Of a DNA stretch of 6,015 nucleotides, positions 5,447-6,015 are shown one piece after another (the first letter of the stretch is position 1; every line of letters begins with the position of its first letter). This DNA is from Acidobacteriaceae bacterium (GTDB taxonomy: Bacteria; Acidobacteriota; Terriglobia; Terriglobales; SbA1). The position numbers and the translations under genes were made by a program. The stretch is taken from positions 1 to 6,015 of the forward strand of contig JAFAGX010000015.1 of assembly GCA_019237515.1 (NCBI GenBank), given 5' to 3'. The notes under the pieces are model-generated. The model ran no database searches and was not told the origin of the DNA. It saw nothing but the letters and a program-made list of their open reading frames with translations.

Positions 5447-6015
5447 CCTTGCTCTTCCAACACCGCGTTTGCTACCGCGCGCCGGCGAATCTTGCCGGTG
5501 CCGGTGGTGGGAATACTTTCTACGAAATAGATCTTTTTGGGAGCTTTGTACTCAGCCATGTGTTCACAGCAATACTTCAGCAGGGCCGATTCCGTCAAGC
5601 TGCCGGGTTCGTGCAGAACCACCGCCGCTGCTACCTCTTCACCGAGGGTGGGATGCATGAATCCGAAGGTGACTGCGCCCGCGATGGCAGGGTGTTTCGT
5701 CAATACTTCGTCCACTTCGTGGGGAGCGATGTTTTCGCCGCCGCGGATGATGATGTCCTTGATCCGGCCAGTTAGATGTAAATAGCAATCCTCATCCAAA
5801 TAGCCTTGATCGCCGGTTCGGAACCATCCGCTCACAAATGATTTGGTGTTGGCTTCGGGATTATTCTCATATCCGCGAAAAACATTTGCCCCCAGGATGA
5901 CCACTTCCCCTCGTTGCCCGGTACCGAGATGATTTCCGAGCGCATCCATGACACTAATTCGGATCCCAGTGCCGACGCCCACCGAGCCCGGCTTGCGGCA
6001 GCGTGGAGGCAAAGG
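5443..6015 (-). CDS. AMP-forming acyl-CoA synthetase, C-terminal part (runs off right edge)
   Basis: The last 190 residues of an ANL-superfamily ligase that activates a carboxylic acid to its acyl-AMP and then its CoA thioester. The frame stays open to the right edge. A TTG at 6012 is an internal leucine codon inside the family motif PLPP..RKPGSVG, not a start. Visible motifs in order: RKPGSVG; GEVVILGANVFRGYENNPEA; GWFRTGDQGYLDED with the ribose-binding Asp; hinge motif GRIKDIIIRGGENIAP; and PTTGTGKIRRR near the end with the adenylation lysine. RKPGSVG, 'GYENNPEAN' and 'HPTLGEEVAAAVVL' recall the branch that includes plant AAE3 and yeast Pcs60 oxalate-CoA ligases, so a short or dicarboxylic acid is possible (inference; the acid-binding residues lie outside the window). 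One oddity is Cys in DEDCYL, where Gly is usual (codon TGC near 5789). The stop overlaps the reductase start by four bases. Confidence 0.92.
   Translation of the reverse strand, partial: PLPPRCRKPGSVGVGTGIRISVMDALGNHLGTGQRGEVVILGANVFRGYENNPEANTKSFVSGWFRTGDQGYLDEDCYLHLTGRIKDIIIRGGENIAPHEVDEVLTKHPAIAGAVTFGFMHPTLGEEVAAAVVLHEPGSLTESALLKYCCEHMAEYKAPKKIYFVESIPTTGTGKIRRRAVANAVLEEQG
5452..5458 (-). promoter_or_regulatory. Ribosome binding site of the reductase inside the ligase 3' end, with ATGA overlap
   Basis: GGAAGAG on the minus strand lies 5 bases before ATG at 5446 and is itself coding sequence for the last residues of the ligase (EEQG). The ligase TGA (5445-5443) overlaps that ATG as ATGA, a standard arrangement for translational coupling. 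This fixes the reductase start. Confidence 0.65.

Noticed and set aside
1..6015. CRISPR array, tRNA/rRNA, insertion sequence, phage or toxin-antitoxin genes
   Set aside because: No regularly spaced repeats, no tRNA-like cloverleaf or rRNA motifs, and no transposase, integrase or toxin-like small frames were seen. The coding sequences are ordinary metabolic and transport genes.

Overview
This 6,015-base window carries six protein-coding genes, two of them cut by the window edges. It looks like a chromosomal segment of a free-living Gram-negative heterotroph. Protein style (a GH36-type enzyme with an LRA-QS signal cleavage site, a CBM9-like secreted protein and a leaderless sugar-binding-type protein) and moderately high GC most resemble Acidobacteriota of the Koribacter/Terriglobus kind. 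That assignment is inferred from remembered family resemblance, not from a search.

Left block (1-3288, minus strand, read right to left): a periplasmic-binding-protein-fold protein with no visible signal peptide or DNA-binding domain (GTG start at 3288), then after 71 bases a secreted clan GH-D / GH36-like alpha-galactosidase (GTG start at 2290), then after only 9 bases a secreted protein whose first 49 residues resemble CBM9-like carbohydrate-binding proteins and which leaves the window on the left. The last two are almost certainly co-transcribed, and all three probably form one glycan-use operon: sense or bind a sugar, release galactosyl residues in the periplasm, bind carbohydrate. No ABC permease or ATPase gene lies beside the binding protein in the window.

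Middle (3289-3518): a 230-base non-coding divergent region between the binding-protein gene and a plus-strand cation diffusion facilitator (3519-4448), a CzcD/ZitB-type zinc exporter with both HxxxD metal-site motifs. It appears functionally unrelated to the sugar genes.

Right block (4472-6015, minus strand): the C-terminal part of an AMP-forming acyl-CoA synthetase entering from the right, overlapping by ATGA with a ketopantoate-reductase-family gene (PanE/ApbA-like). The two are translationally coupled and probably act in one small-acid pathway. The exporter and the reductase converge with 23 bases between their stop codons.

I found no RNA genes, CRISPR arrays, insertion sequences, integration sites or frameshifted genes. 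No new defence or mobile system is visible. The best leads are the leaderless sugar-binding-type protein attached to a glycosidase operon and the coupled ligase/reductase pair.
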